NCBI RefSeq assembly: GCF_004363245.1
Contig: NZ_SNYV01000015.1
Coordinates: forward strand, 491,011 to 555,010
Length of the DNA: 64,000 nt
Direction: 5' to 3'
DNA from: Sphingobacterium yanglingense
GTDB taxonomy: Bacteria; Bacteroidota; Bacteroidia; Sphingobacteriales; Sphingobacteriaceae
Shown: one piece after another, positions 26,730 through 35,367 of the stretch
How the letters are laid out: each line of letters starts with the position of its first letter
Numbering within the stretch: the stretch's first letter is position 1
Notes under the pieces: model-generated
What the model saw: only the letters and a program-made list of their open reading frames with translations
Told to the model about the DNA's origin: nothing
The model's database searches: none
Made by a program: the position numbers and the translations under genes

Positions 26730-28907
26730 TTATGCTTTGGGAGTATCTCCCGCTGGCTTAGCATCTTGCTTTGGTTTCTCTTCTCTTGGAGGACGAGGCA
26801 ATAATACTTTACGAGAAAGCTTCATTTTACCTTGTTTATCTACATCTAGAAGTTTTACCGTAACGATATCACCTTCTTTCAATACACCATCCATTGTCTC
26901 TAAACGAGTCCAATCGATCTCAGAAATATGTAACAACCCGTCCTTACCTGGCATAATCTCTACAAAAGCACCAAAAGGCATAATAGACTTCACTTTTCCT
27001 TCGTAGATCTCACCTATCTCAGGTTTAGCTGCAATGTTCTTAATACGTGTACTCGCATCATCAATTGCTGCTTTATTATCTGCAAAAATCTGAACGATAC
27101 CTTTACCATCAACCTCTTCGATAGAAATAGTAGCACCAGTCTCACGTTGCATTTCTTGAATGATTTTACCCCCAGGGCCGATTACAGCACCGATAAACTC
27201 TTTATCAATAGTCAAAGAAATAATACGTGGCGCGTGCGGTTTATAATCCTCACGTGGTGCATCTATTGTCTTCTTCATCTCACCAAGGATATGAAGGCGA
27301 GCTTCTTTCGCTTGATCCAATGCTTGAGTCAACACTTCCCACTTTAATCCATTGATCTTTAAATCCATCTGACAAGCGACGATACCTTTTTCAGTACCTG
27401 TTACTTTAAAGTCCATGTCTCCCAAGTGATCTTCGTCTCCCAAGATATCGGATAGAATAGCATACTTACCTGATTTTTCGTCTGTAATCAATCCCATTGC
27501 AATACCAGAAACAGGCGCTTTCAATTTAACCCCCGCATCCAACAATGCTAAAGTTCCAGCACATACAGTAGCCATTGATGACGACCCGTTAGATTCCAAA
27601 ATATCGGAAACAACACGGATAGTGTATGGATTTTCAGAATCACTAGGAAGCACTTGTTTTAAAGAACGCATAGCTAGGTTACCATGACCGATCTCACGAC
27701 GACCAGCCCCTCTGTTCGGTCTTACCTCTCCTGTAGAAAATCCTGGGAAATTGTAATGCAAGATGAATTTATTATATCCATTGATGAAAGCACCATCGAT
27801 CATCTGCTCATCGTCTTTAGCACCTAAAGTAACAGATGTCAACGATTGTGTCTCACCACGTGTAAACACTGCAGAACCGTGAGCTGCAGGCAAATAATCC
27901 ACTTCAGACCAGATTGGACGTACAGTACGTACATTACGGCCATCTAAACGGATTCCTTCATCCAACACCAAATTACGTACAGCATCGTACTGTACATCGT
28001 GGTAATATTTCTTCGCTAAGAATTTTGTCTCTTCATCCAGTTCTTCACCTAACGTTGCAAAAAATTCTTCACCGATAGCAGAGAATTTCTCTGAACGTTC
28101 GTGTTTTGTAGATCCGGATTTTGCGATTTCATAAACCTTATCATAAGTTGCCGCAAAAATGGCTTCACGTAACTCTAGATTTGAAGGCTCATGGTTAAAT
28201 TCGCGTTTTACTTCAGAACCAACAAGCTTAGTCAACTCCAACTGAGCATCTACTTGCTTTTTGATAGCCTCATGTGCAAAAGCAATAGCTTCTACCATTT
28301 CAGCCTCTGAAATTTCATTCGCTTCTCCCTCAACCATACCGATATCCTGCGCAGAACCAGCTACGATAAACTCTAAAGTCGCTTTTTCTAACTCTGAAAG
28401 ACGAGGGTTAATTACTAATTGACCATCAATCTTTGCAACACGCACTTCTGAAATCGGACCATTAAAAGGGATGTCAGAAACAGCAATAGCTGCAGACGCT
28501 GCCAAACCTGCTAGCGCATCTGGCATAATATCTTTATCAGCAGAAATCAATGAAATCATCACCTGAGTATCCGCGTGGTATGTTTCTGGGAACAATGGAC
28601 GCAAAGCTCTATCGACCAAACGAGAGATTAACACCTCGTAATCCGACAGTCTTGCTTCACGACGTAAAAAACCACCTGGTATACGACCTGTTGCCGCATA
28701 TTTCTCTTGGTAATCTACCGATAGTGGCAAAAAGTCAACACCCGCTTTAGCTTCTCTGTTTGAAACAACAGTAGCTAATAGCATCGTATCACCTTGCTTC
28801 AATACAACAGATCCATCAGCTTGCTTCGCTAACTTCCCTGTAGACAACTCGATTGGAGGTTGGCCACCGCCCATCTCAATCGTTACTTTCTTTTCGTTAT
28901 AACTCAT
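26730..28907 (-). CDS. pnp: polyribonucleotide nucleotidyltransferase (PNPase)
   Basis: A phosphorolytic 3'-5' exoribonuclease that degrades mRNA and can also add tails. The 725 residues carry the full set: RNase PH domain 1 (about 10-145, LPLSVDYQEKYAATGRIPGGF), the helical linker, and RNase PH domain 2 (about 310-545, FTRGETQSLTSVTLG, FPGFSTGEVRPNRGAGRREIGHG). The KH domain (IGPGGKIIQEMQRETGATISI) and S1 domain (GEIYEGKVKSIMPFGAFVEIMPGKDGLLHISEI) follow. A Lys/Pro-rich tail ends the protein. The leader carries a -7 box, a hairpin and a two-codon ORF (separate entries), suggesting post-transcriptional control as known for pnp in enterobacteria. Confidence 0.98.
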   Translation of the reverse strand: MSYNEKKVTIEMGGGQPPIELSTGKLAKQADGSVVLKQGDTMLLATVVSNREAKAGVDFLPLSVDYQEKYAATGRIPGGFLRREARLSDYEVLISRLVDRALRPLFPETYHADTQVMISLISADKDIMPDALAGLAASAAIAVSDIPFNGPISEVRVAKIDGQLVINPRLSELEKATLEFIVAGSAQDIGMVEGEANEISEAEMVEAIAFAHEAIKKQVDAQLELTKLVGSEVKREFNHEPSNLELREAIFAATYDKVYEIAKSGSTKHERSEKFSAIGEEFFATLGEELDEETKFLAKKYYHDVQYDAVRNLVLDEGIRLDGRNVRTVRPIWSEVDYLPAAHGSAVFTRGETQSLTSVTLGAKDDEQMIDGAFINGYNKFILHYNFPGFSTGEVRPNRGAGRREIGHGNLAMRSLKQVLPSDSENPYTIRVVSDILESNGSSSMATVCAGTLALLDAGVKLKAPVSGIAMGLITDEKSGKYAILSDILGDEDHLGDMDFKVTGTEKGIVACQMDLKINGLKWEVLTQALDQAKEARLHILGEMKKTIDAPREDYKPHAPRIISLTIDKEFIGAVIGPGGKIIQEMQRETGATISIEEVDGKGIVQIFADNKAAIDDASTRIKNIAAKPEIGEIYEGKVKSIMPFGAFVEIMPGKDGLLHISEIDWTRLETMDGVLKEGDIVTVKLLDVDKQGKMKLSRKVLLPRPPREEKPKQDAKPAGDTPKA

Positions 28908-28922
28908 TTTGTTTTCTTTATC

Positions 28923-28955
28923 AGTGCATTTTCCTCTTTACTAATATGATGCACT
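28923..28955 (-). promoter_or_regulatory. leader hairpin of pnp containing a Shine-Dalgarno-like sequence and a minimal ORF
   Basis: The transcript would form AGTGCAT / ATGCACT arms (28949-28955 and 28923-28929). The loop holds AGAGGAAA, and just after it comes ATG CAC TGA (28921-28929), a two-codon reading frame whose ATG lies in the right arm. This is 14 bp before the pnp start codon. Autoregulation by a leader hairpin is known for E. coli pnp, but its relevance here is inference. Confidence 0.35.
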
Positions 28956-28982
28956 TTATTTTTTGACCTTTAAAAATCATCA

Positions 28983-28990
28983 CAAAGGTA
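28983..28990 (-). promoter_or_regulatory. candidate -7 box for pnp (TACCTTTG)
   Basis: Minus-strand TACCTTTG is an exact match to TAnnTTTG and the same octamer as the boxes for rpsO and maeB. It lies about 76 bp upstream of the pnp start. The -33 TTG is not clear. Confidence 0.5.
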
Positions 28991-29064
28991 AATAAAATTT
29001 AGAGTAAAAAACGGAGTAAACAAAACTTTCATACCTCATTTCACTTCACAAAATGATTCATAAA

Positions 29065-29095
29065 AAAAGGCCGTCCAATATTTGAACGGCCTTTT
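29065..29095 (-). terminator. intrinsic terminator after rpsO
   Basis: Stem AAAAGGCCGT / ACGGCCTTTT with A/T tracts on both sides lies 22 bp after the rpsO stop and before the pnp promoter, so the two genes have separate transcripts. Confidence 0.85.
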
Positions 29096-29116
29096 AAGCT
29101 TTTCACTGTATCAAGC

Positions 29117-29395
29117 TTACTTGATGATATCACGTAAACCTAGACCTTTAATGATCGCACGGTAACGGTTAATATCTTTTTTGTACAAATAAGCTAATAA
29201 AGCACGACGCTTACCTACTAACATCTGTAGAGAACGTTGTGTGTTAAAATCTTTTCTGTTTTTTTTCAAGTGCTCAGTTAAGTGAGCAATTCTCTTTGTG
29301 AATAAAGCAACTTGTCCTTCTGCAGAACCTGTGTTTCCTGCTGCTCCAGCAAATTCTGCGAAGATATCAGCTTTGTATTCTTTACTTAAATACAT
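29117..29395 (-). CDS. rpsO: 30S ribosomal protein S15
   Basis: S15 binds the central domain of 16S rRNA early in 30S assembly. The 92-residue protein is close to the usual 89. Characteristic segments are FAGAAGNTGSAEGQVALFTKRIAHLTEHLKKNRKDFNTQRSLQ and LVGKRRALLAYLYKKDINRY. It sits upstream of pnp as in many bacteria, but a terminator and a new promoter lie between them. Its own promoter matches the Bacteroidota consensus well. Confidence 0.98.
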   Translation of the reverse strand: MYLSKEYKADIFAEFAGAAGNTGSAEGQVALFTKRIAHLTEHLKKNRKDFNTQRSLQMLVGKRRALLAYLYKKDINRYRAIIKGLGLRDIIK

Positions 29396-29439
29396 CTCTT
29401 GAATAATATTAAAGCGTTATAAAATTTATTAATTGCCTG

Positions 29440-29469
29440 CAAAGGTAAAAACTTAGATTGAAAGAACAA
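29440..29469 (-). promoter_or_regulatory. rpsO promoter: TTG -19 bp- TACCTTTG
   Basis: On the minus strand TTG (29467-29469) and TACCTTTG (29440-29447) are 19 bp apart, which fits the Bacteroidota sigma-ABfr consensus (TTG near -33, TAnnTTTG near -7). The box lies about 45 bp upstream of the rpsO start. Confidence 0.6.
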
Positions 29470-29531
29470 AGATAAAAGAACAAAGACTTACCTCGTATCT
29501 GTTTCTTGCTCCTTCTTACTTATTCCAAGAA

Positions 29532-30743
29532 CTACACTTTTACATATATTTTCTTCTGATCAAGCCAATAACAGATAATCCACATAATTACCAAAAAGCA
29601 AAGTGAATAGATAAACGAACCTAGCTCGGTAGGCCCAGGAATCTGCGCACAGACATTCTTATAAAACCAAGCAAAAGGCGTTGTAAATAAAGCTTCACCA
29701 TTTTCTCCGATTCCATTTGGAATGCGAATCAACCCCATTGCCTTGGGTAATAGTCCACTCAACACAAAAATAAACAAAGGATTCTTACCAAATACATCAA
29801 AAAACTGAGTCAATTTATTCTTTACTCCCTGTACTTCAATATACCAGATCATCCCCCCGATGGTCATAATACCTAAGCCCGTTGTATATAATACATAGGA
29901 ACTGCTCCATATTTTCTTGTTAATAGGAAAACCTAGCGACCATGTCCAACCTAAAACTATCAAGATAAATCCTGTAACGAACAAACCGGACAACAATTTA
30001 AAATGGGGTTCATTACTTTGTGGTACTTTTGTCCACAACCAATTAACCTGTCCTTGGTTCTTTATAAAAGTACCTGCTAGATACCCAAAGACAACCTGTA
30101 CAACGGCAGGTATCGTACTCAACAGTCCTTCCGGATCAAATGGGACACCCTCACCTTTATACATATGAGCGACTCCCAGAATCTGCTTATCATAGACTGT
30201 ACCAAACCACCCTTCTAACGAGTAAGGATCTCCTGTACCCAAAAATGCACATAGCCCCCAATAGCCCAATAAGATGAAAGCACTCAAATAGATCAAGGTT
30301 CGTGGTCTGAAATAATAGGCCAGTACAGAAGCAAAGAAATAGGCTATTGCTATTCGCTGCAACACACCAAATATACGCACACCTTTAGTAGGATCTACAC
30401 TACTCACCCATTCCCTAAATTGTAATCCGGCGTCGCCCCACTGTACAAAAGGGAACCAGTTCAGCCCCAAACCGATCAAAAAAATCAAAATAGTCCTTTT
30501 ACCCACCTTCTTCCAGAAAACACCAGCACCTGCATCCTGCATCCTAGGAATGACAAATGACATCGCATTACCAACCGCAAACAGGAAGAATGGAAACACC
30601 AGATCCGTCGGTGTACAGCCATGCCAAGGCGCATGTTTGAGCGGTGCAAACATCGAAGACCATGTACCAGGATTATTAACCATGATCATCAGTGCTACTG
30701 TAGCCCCTCTAAACACGTCCAAAGAATAATATCGTTGCTTCAT
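29532..30743 (-). CDS. NagX/HGSNAT-like multipass membrane protein (DUF5009 type)
   Basis: A 403-residue polytopic membrane protein of the family related to heparan-alpha-glucosaminide N-acetyltransferase. Family marks are the N-terminal RYYSLDVFRGATVALMIMVNNPG, PWHGCTPTDLVFPFFLFAVGNAMSF and GVLQRIAIAYFFASV, followed by about nine further hydrophobic segments. The human relative transfers acetyl groups across the lysosomal membrane; bacterial NagX proteins occur in N-acetylglucosamine gene clusters and may transport or acetylate amino sugars. It is divergent from the ROK regulator gene at 31062 and sits beside a fucosidase locus, consistent with amino-sugar use. Substrate and direction are unknown. 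Confidence 0.8.
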   Translation of the reverse strand: MKQRYYSLDVFRGATVALMIMVNNPGTWSSMFAPLKHAPWHGCTPTDLVFPFFLFAVGNAMSFVIPRMQDAGAGVFWKKVGKRTILIFLIGLGLNWFPFVQWGDAGLQFREWVSSVDPTKGVRIFGVLQRIAIAYFFASVLAYYFRPRTLIYLSAFILLGYWGLCAFLGTGDPYSLEGWFGTVYDKQILGVAHMYKGEGVPFDPEGLLSTIPAVVQVVFGYLAGTFIKNQGQVNWLWTKVPQSNEPHFKLLSGLFVTGFILIVLGWTWSLGFPINKKIWSSSYVLYTTGLGIMTIGGMIWYIEVQGVKNKLTQFFDVFGKNPLFIFVLSGLLPKAMGLIRIPNGIGENGEALFTTPFAWFYKNVCAQIPGPTELGSFIYSLCFLVIMWIICYWLDQKKIYVKV

Positions 30744-31061
30744 AATTTACAGTGTATTGCACGAAGTTACTATTTTTCATTATAAATCCGCAAAAACAGA
30801 CAAGGGAGTTTTAATATATTTCTCCTCTATCGAGCCCTTGCATTGTTACAAAAGAATCAATCAGGGCATTATACAAACAACCCATTGCGTAAAAATTAAG
30901 TTCTACATTATAGTATTAGTTCGCCCATAACAGCATATAGCAACATTAACACGCAACAACTTATTAAAAAAATTAAAAAGTATTTTGATGTTAAAATATT
31001 TTTAACATACCTTTATCAATATATTAAATCCAGTTATTTACAATGCTATAGCTTCTTAACA
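30744..31061. other. divergent promoter region between the NagX-like and ROK genes
   Basis: This AT-rich 318-bp region holds the palindrome at 30988-31008. On the minus strand TAACTTCG (one mismatch to TAnnTTTG) with a TTG 21 bp upstream is a weak promoter candidate for the NagX-like gene. I see no gene here. Confidence 0.4.
30988..31008. promoter_or_regulatory. candidate ROK operator: ATGTTAAAA-TAT-TTTTAACAT
   Basis: A perfect 9-bp inverted repeat with a 3-bp centre lies 54 bp upstream of the ROK start. NagC/Mlc-type ROK repressors bind AT-rich palindromes of this size, so autoregulation and control of the NagX-like gene are plausible. Confidence 0.45.
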
Positions 31062-32246
31062 GTGAAAACGCTCAATCAGGCAATATTGTCCGCTTTATAT
31101 TATCAAACTCCGCAATCTATTGCTGAGTTAAGTAATGCTATTGGAAAAAGTGTTCCCAACGTTACTCGAAGTATACAAGAACTGCTCAAAGATAACTTGA
31201 TTAGTTCGGAAGGACTTGCGCCATCTACTGGAGGTCGTAGAGCGATACATTATTCGCTAAACATTGAGATTCTACCTATCGTATTGGCTATTGCTATCGA
31301 CCAATACAACATGAGTATATCTTTAATAGACCTTTCTAACCGAACAATTAAAGAGCAAAAGCATATCAACTTACATCAGAACGAAGGTTCTTTACAAAGG
31401 ATTATAGCATCAATTGATTCATTCTTAGAAAATGAGAATAAGAGCAATATTTTAGCAATTGGCATAAGTATGCCAGGCTTTGTGGACTCTGAGAAAGGCA
31501 TTAATTTTTCTTACGCTGTTACAGACCCTTTATATAATATCAAGGATGCTATTGAAAGACATCTGCACATCCCTACCTACATAGAAAATGACTCTACAGT
31601 GATTGCCATTGCTGAGCATCAATTCGGAAAAGCAAAAGGATCGAACAATGCGCTTGTTATAAATCTAAATTGGGGAGTTGGACTAGGCATGATATTAGAA
31701 GGTAGTCTATTTAAGGGCCATAGTGGATATGCAGGCGAATTTAGCCACATCCCATTGTCTAACCAAAATAAATTGTGTTCTTGTGGCAAGCGTGGTTGTC
31801 TCGAAGTAGAGGCATCATTAATTGCGGCTCTAGGTTACGCCAGCGAACAAATCGAGAATGGACAAATTTCTCAGCTAACCGCTAACTATGGCCAAGAAGG
31901 TAGAATAAGCGTAGATCAGCTGATAGCTGCTGCACTCAATGGAGATCAGGTTGCAATCGAATCGTTTGCCAAGATCGGTTATATGCTCGGGAAGGGAATT
32001 GCGACATTGATACATATCATCAATCCAGAAAAAGTGATTATCAGCGGAAAAGGTTCAGAAATAGGACAAATACTATTGCCTCAAATACAGGCATCCATGC
32101 TCGAATTCAGCATACAACGCCTATCAAAGGACACTAGTATAGAAATCTCTACATTACATAATGCACAAATAATAGGAACTGCTTCTATAGCAGTATCCTC
32201 ATCAAATTGGGAAATATTACACAAAAAACAAACAGAAACGAACTAA
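31062..32246 (+). CDS. ROK-family transcriptional regulator
   Basis: A 394-residue sugar-responsive repressor of the NagC/Mlc type. It starts at a GTG. A winged helix-turn-helix occupies about residues 1-65 (SIAELSNAIGKSVPNVTRSIQELLKDNLI). The ROK kinase-like fold follows, with VINLNWGVGLGMILEGSLFKGHSGYAGEFSHIPL and the zinc motif CSCGKRGCLE. ROK repressors sense sugars such as N-acetylglucosamine-6-phosphate. The susC-like gene starts 11 bp after its stop, so regulator and transporter genes are probably cotranscribed and autoregulated through the upstream palindrome. Confidence 0.92.
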   Translation: MKTLNQAILSALYYQTPQSIAELSNAIGKSVPNVTRSIQELLKDNLISSEGLAPSTGGRRAIHYSLNIEILPIVLAIAIDQYNMSISLIDLSNRTIKEQKHINLHQNEGSLQRIIASIDSFLENENKSNILAIGISMPGFVDSEKGINFSYAVTDPLYNIKDAIERHLHIPTYIENDSTVIAIAEHQFGKAKGSNNALVINLNWGVGLGMILEGSLFKGHSGYAGEFSHIPLSNQNKLCSCGKRGCLEVEASLIAALGYASEQIENGQISQLTANYGQEGRISVDQLIAAALNGDQVAIESFAKIGYMLGKGIATLIHIINPEKVIISGKGSEIGQILLPQIQASMLEFSIQRLSKDTSIEISTLHNAQIIGTASIAVSSSNWEILHKKQTETN

Positions 32247-32257
32247 AACTAAATTTT

Positions 32258-35200
32258 ATGAGCAAGTTTTATCTTAAATGTTGCAGTCTATCGGCCTTGA
32301 TGCTCTTATGCATATCGATGGTATTTGCACAGCAATCTGTTACGGGGATCGTATCAGATGCTTCTGGCCCTTTAAAAGGTGTCAGTATATCTGTCAAAGG
32401 CACAAACAAAGCGACACAGTCGGATAGCCAGGGAGCATATTCGATACAGGTCGAGACAGGACAAACATTGCGTTTTTCCATGATTGGTTACATTTCACAA
32501 GAAATTATTGCCTCATCAGCTAAAACGATTAATGTATCTTTAGTAAACCAAGAAGGAGCTCTAGATGAGGTTGTTGTTACAGCCATGGGGATGAAGAGAG
32601 AGAAAAAATCTTTAGGCTACTCTTTCCAGGAGGTAAAGTCTGAGCAATTAATGGATGCTAAAGAGAATAACATCGCCAATGCATTAGTTGGCAAGGTCTC
32701 TGGACTACAAGTCATAAAAGGCTCCTCAGGACCGGCTTCTTCCACTAAAATCACTTTACGGGGTAATAACTCATTAACGGGAGATAATCAACCGTTAATA
32801 GTTGTTGATGGAGTTCCAATGAACAACTTTATTGGTTCTAAAACAAGTTCCGGTGCAGCTAATAATGACTTTTGGAATCCAGGAACAGATATGGGAAATG
32901 GATTGGGAGACATCAATCCAGAAGACATTGAATCTATGTCTGTCCTTAAATCTGGAGCCGCTTCTGCATTATACGGATCCAGAGCAGGTAATGGTGCTAT
33001 CATCATTACAACTAAATCAGGGAAAGCTCAAAAAGGAACAGGTATTACAGTTTCTTCAACATTGGGATTGGAAAGACTCTTTATGTTTCCCAAGCTTCAA
33101 AATAGCTTTGCGCAGGGAGCTGATGGTACATTCGACAAAATTAACGCGAACAGCTGGGGTCCTGCCATGAATGGAAATGATTTAAAAGCTTATGATAATA
33201 TCGACAACTTCTTTAAAACAGGCGTCAATCATACACAGAATATTTCATTCCAGCAAAAAGTAGGCAATACCAACATATACTCGTCAGCAACTTATTTAAA
33301 TGATCAAAGCAAAATTCCAGGTTCTAGTCTCGAACGATTAAATTTGATGACGAGGGCAAATTCTACTTTTGGAGCAAACGATCGTTGGTCTACAGACGTG
33401 AAGGTACAGTATATGAATAATAATGCGACCAATAGACCTACTGCGGGACAGAATAACGGCAATGCCTACAATACATTATTTACACTTCCACGATCACTAA
33501 ATATCCTAGACTATAAAAACACGTTAACCCCAACAGGTAAAATGAATTGGTTTGGTAACAGCAATTCGATGAATCCATACTGGTTATCTGAATATCAGAT
33601 CAACAATGATATTAGAAATCGCTACCTAATGAATGCAACTGTGAAGTATAAAATTACAGACTGGTTGGACGCAGAGGCACGTTTCGGCATGGATAGCTAT
33701 GCAACACGCTTTGACAACCGTACTTACGGTGGTAGTCCTTTAGCAGCAACTGGTAAATATTCAAATGGAAAATCAGATTTCTCTGAACGCAATTACACAA
33801 TAGCTTTACATGCTCATAAGGATCAACTAGGTGATAGCAAATGGGGTGTTTCAGGATCAGTATTTGGTCAGATTATGAAAAACACAGATTCTTATCTGAG
33901 TATAGATGCTGGAGAACTAGAAGTTCCTAATTTTTTCCATGTTGAAAATGGCAAGGGTAGAGCAGGGTTAAATCAACTTTATTCTGAAAAGCAGATTAAC
34001 TCATTGTACGCAATGGGCGAGTTAAACTATGATGGCTATTGGTTCTTGACAGTAACAGGTCGTGAAGATTGGTCTTCAACACTGTTAGATCCATTTTTCT
34101 ATCCAGGAGTCAGTACATCTCTTGTACTATCCGATATGATTAGAAAAAATGGTGGTAATCTACCGTCTTTCTTAAGCTTTTTAAAATTAAGAGGCTCTTA
34201 TGCTATGGTTGGTAACGACTCTAAACCTTATCAATTATACAACAGTTACGCTATCGGAAAAGATCCTAACGGAACTACAACATCAACATACGATGAAATT
34301 AAATATAATCGTAATCTTAAAAATGAGCTAATAAAGTCACTAGAGTTTGGTTTTGATGCGCGCTTTCTTAATAATCGACTTGGTTTAGACTTTGCGTGGT
34401 ACAACAATAATGCGACAAATCAGCTACTCGAAATCCCAATGGATCCAATGAGTGGATTCCGCGCAGAAGTAATCAACGCCGGTAAAATTCAGAACACAGG
34501 TTTTGAGATCACCTTAGATGCTCAAATCTTGCAAAAGGATAACGGAGGTCTAAACTGGAATACATCCATTAATTTCTCAAAGAATACAAACAAAGTTATT
34601 AAGTTGACGGACGAAGTAACAACCTATAAGTTAGGTGGTTTCGACAATCTTGAAGTAAATGGTCATGCAGGTGAACTATATGGAAATATCTACGGGACAA
34701 AATATCTACGCGTTGAAGATTCTAGTAGTCCGTATTTTGGACAACGAATTTTAAAAGATGGTCTACCACAGGCAACTGATGTAGTGTTATTAGGTAATCA
34801 AGCACCAAAAGCTCTTATAGGCTGGATAAATAGCTTTAATTACAAAAACATTGGACTATCATTCCAAGTAGACGGCCGCTTTGGAGGTAAATTTTTCTCC
34901 GGAACGCAAGTTAACCTACAGCGCGCAGGTGTTGCGGATATTACTGCACCAGGAGGGAAGCGTGAAGACTTTGTTGTTCAAGGCGTGACCAAAGATGGTA
35001 ATGGCTATAAAGAGAACACAACCTCTGTAACACATCAACAATACTGGAATCAAGTAACCAATACAGGTAACCTGGGTATCAGTGAAGAGAATTTATACAA
35101 TGCAACAAACATTCGGTTAAGAAATATCACATTAAGCTACAATGTACCTTCTTCTATATTAAATAGTAAAGTTTTACAACGTGCAAAAGTTGGTTTTACG

Positions 35201-35347
35201 GTCAATAATGCATGGATGATAAAGAGCTATGCTAATGGCATTGATCCAGAATCAGTATTCTCAATAGGTACTAACGCCACTGGGTTTGAGAATTTTTCAA
35301 CACCAACTTCTAGATCATTCTTATTCAACTTAACATTAGGTTTCTAA
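32258..35347 (+). CDS. SusC/RagA family TonB-linked outer-membrane transporter (glycan locus)
   Basis: A 1029-residue TonB-dependent glycan importer. I place the start at the ATG at 32258 because it opens a clean signal peptide (MSKFYLKCCSLSALMLLCIS... AQQ); the longer frame from 32207 overlaps the regulator gene. A carboxypeptidase-like domain (VTGIVSDASGPLKGVSISVKG) is followed by the plug domain (LDEVVVTAMGMKREKKSLGYS, LRGNNSLTGDNQPLIVVDGVPM, SVLKSGAASALYGSRAGNGAI) and the barrel to FNLTLGF. It differs clearly from the SusC at 11340. The downstream SusD-like gene begins after 20 bp. Confidence 0.95.
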   Translation: MSKFYLKCCSLSALMLLCISMVFAQQSVTGIVSDASGPLKGVSISVKGTNKATQSDSQGAYSIQVETGQTLRFSMIGYISQEIIASSAKTINVSLVNQEGALDEVVVTAMGMKREKKSLGYSFQEVKSEQLMDAKENNIANALVGKVSGLQVIKGSSGPASSTKITLRGNNSLTGDNQPLIVVDGVPMNNFIGSKTSSGAANNDFWNPGTDMGNGLGDINPEDIESMSVLKSGAASALYGSRAGNGAIIITTKSGKAQKGTGITVSSTLGLERLFMFPKLQNSFAQGADGTFDKINANSWGPAMNGNDLKAYDNIDNFFKTGVNHTQNISFQQKVGNTNIYSSATYLNDQSKIPGSSLERLNLMTRANSTFGANDRWSTDVKVQYMNNNATNRPTAGQNNGNAYNTLFTLPRSLNILDYKNTLTPTGKMNWFGNSNSMNPYWLSEYQINNDIRNRYLMNATVKYKITDWLDAEARFGMDSYATRFDNRTYGGSPLAATGKYSNGKSDFSERNYTIALHAHKDQLGDSKWGVSGSVFGQIMKNTDSYLSIDAGELEVPNFFHVENGKGRAGLNQLYSEKQINSLYAMGELNYDGYWFLTVTGREDWSSTLLDPFFYPGVSTSLVLSDMIRKNGGNLPSFLSFLKLRGSYAMVGNDSKPYQLYNSYAIGKDPNGTTTSTYDEIKYNRNLKNELIKSLEFGFDARFLNNRLGLDFAWYNNNATNQLLEIPMDPMSGFRAEVINAGKIQNTGFEITLDAQILQKDNGGLNWNTSINFSKNTNKVIKLTDEVTTYKLGGFDNLEVNGHAGELYGNIYGTKYLRVEDSSSPYFGQRILKDGLPQATDVVLLGNQAPKALIGWINSFNYKNIGLSFQVDGRFGGKFFSGTQVNLQRAGVADITAPGGKREDFVVQGVTKDGNGYKENTTSVTHQQYWNQVTNTGNLGISEENLYNATNIRLRNITLSYNVPSSILNSKVLQRAKVGFTVNNAWMIKSYANGIDPESVFSIGTNATGFENFSTPTSRSFLFNLTLGF

Positions 35348-35367
35348 ACTATTAAGAGAGAAAACAG

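Noticed and set aside
32207..32257. Extended N-terminus for the second susC-like gene
   Set aside because: It would overlap the ROK gene and hide the signal peptide; the ATG at 32258 gives a proper export signal.
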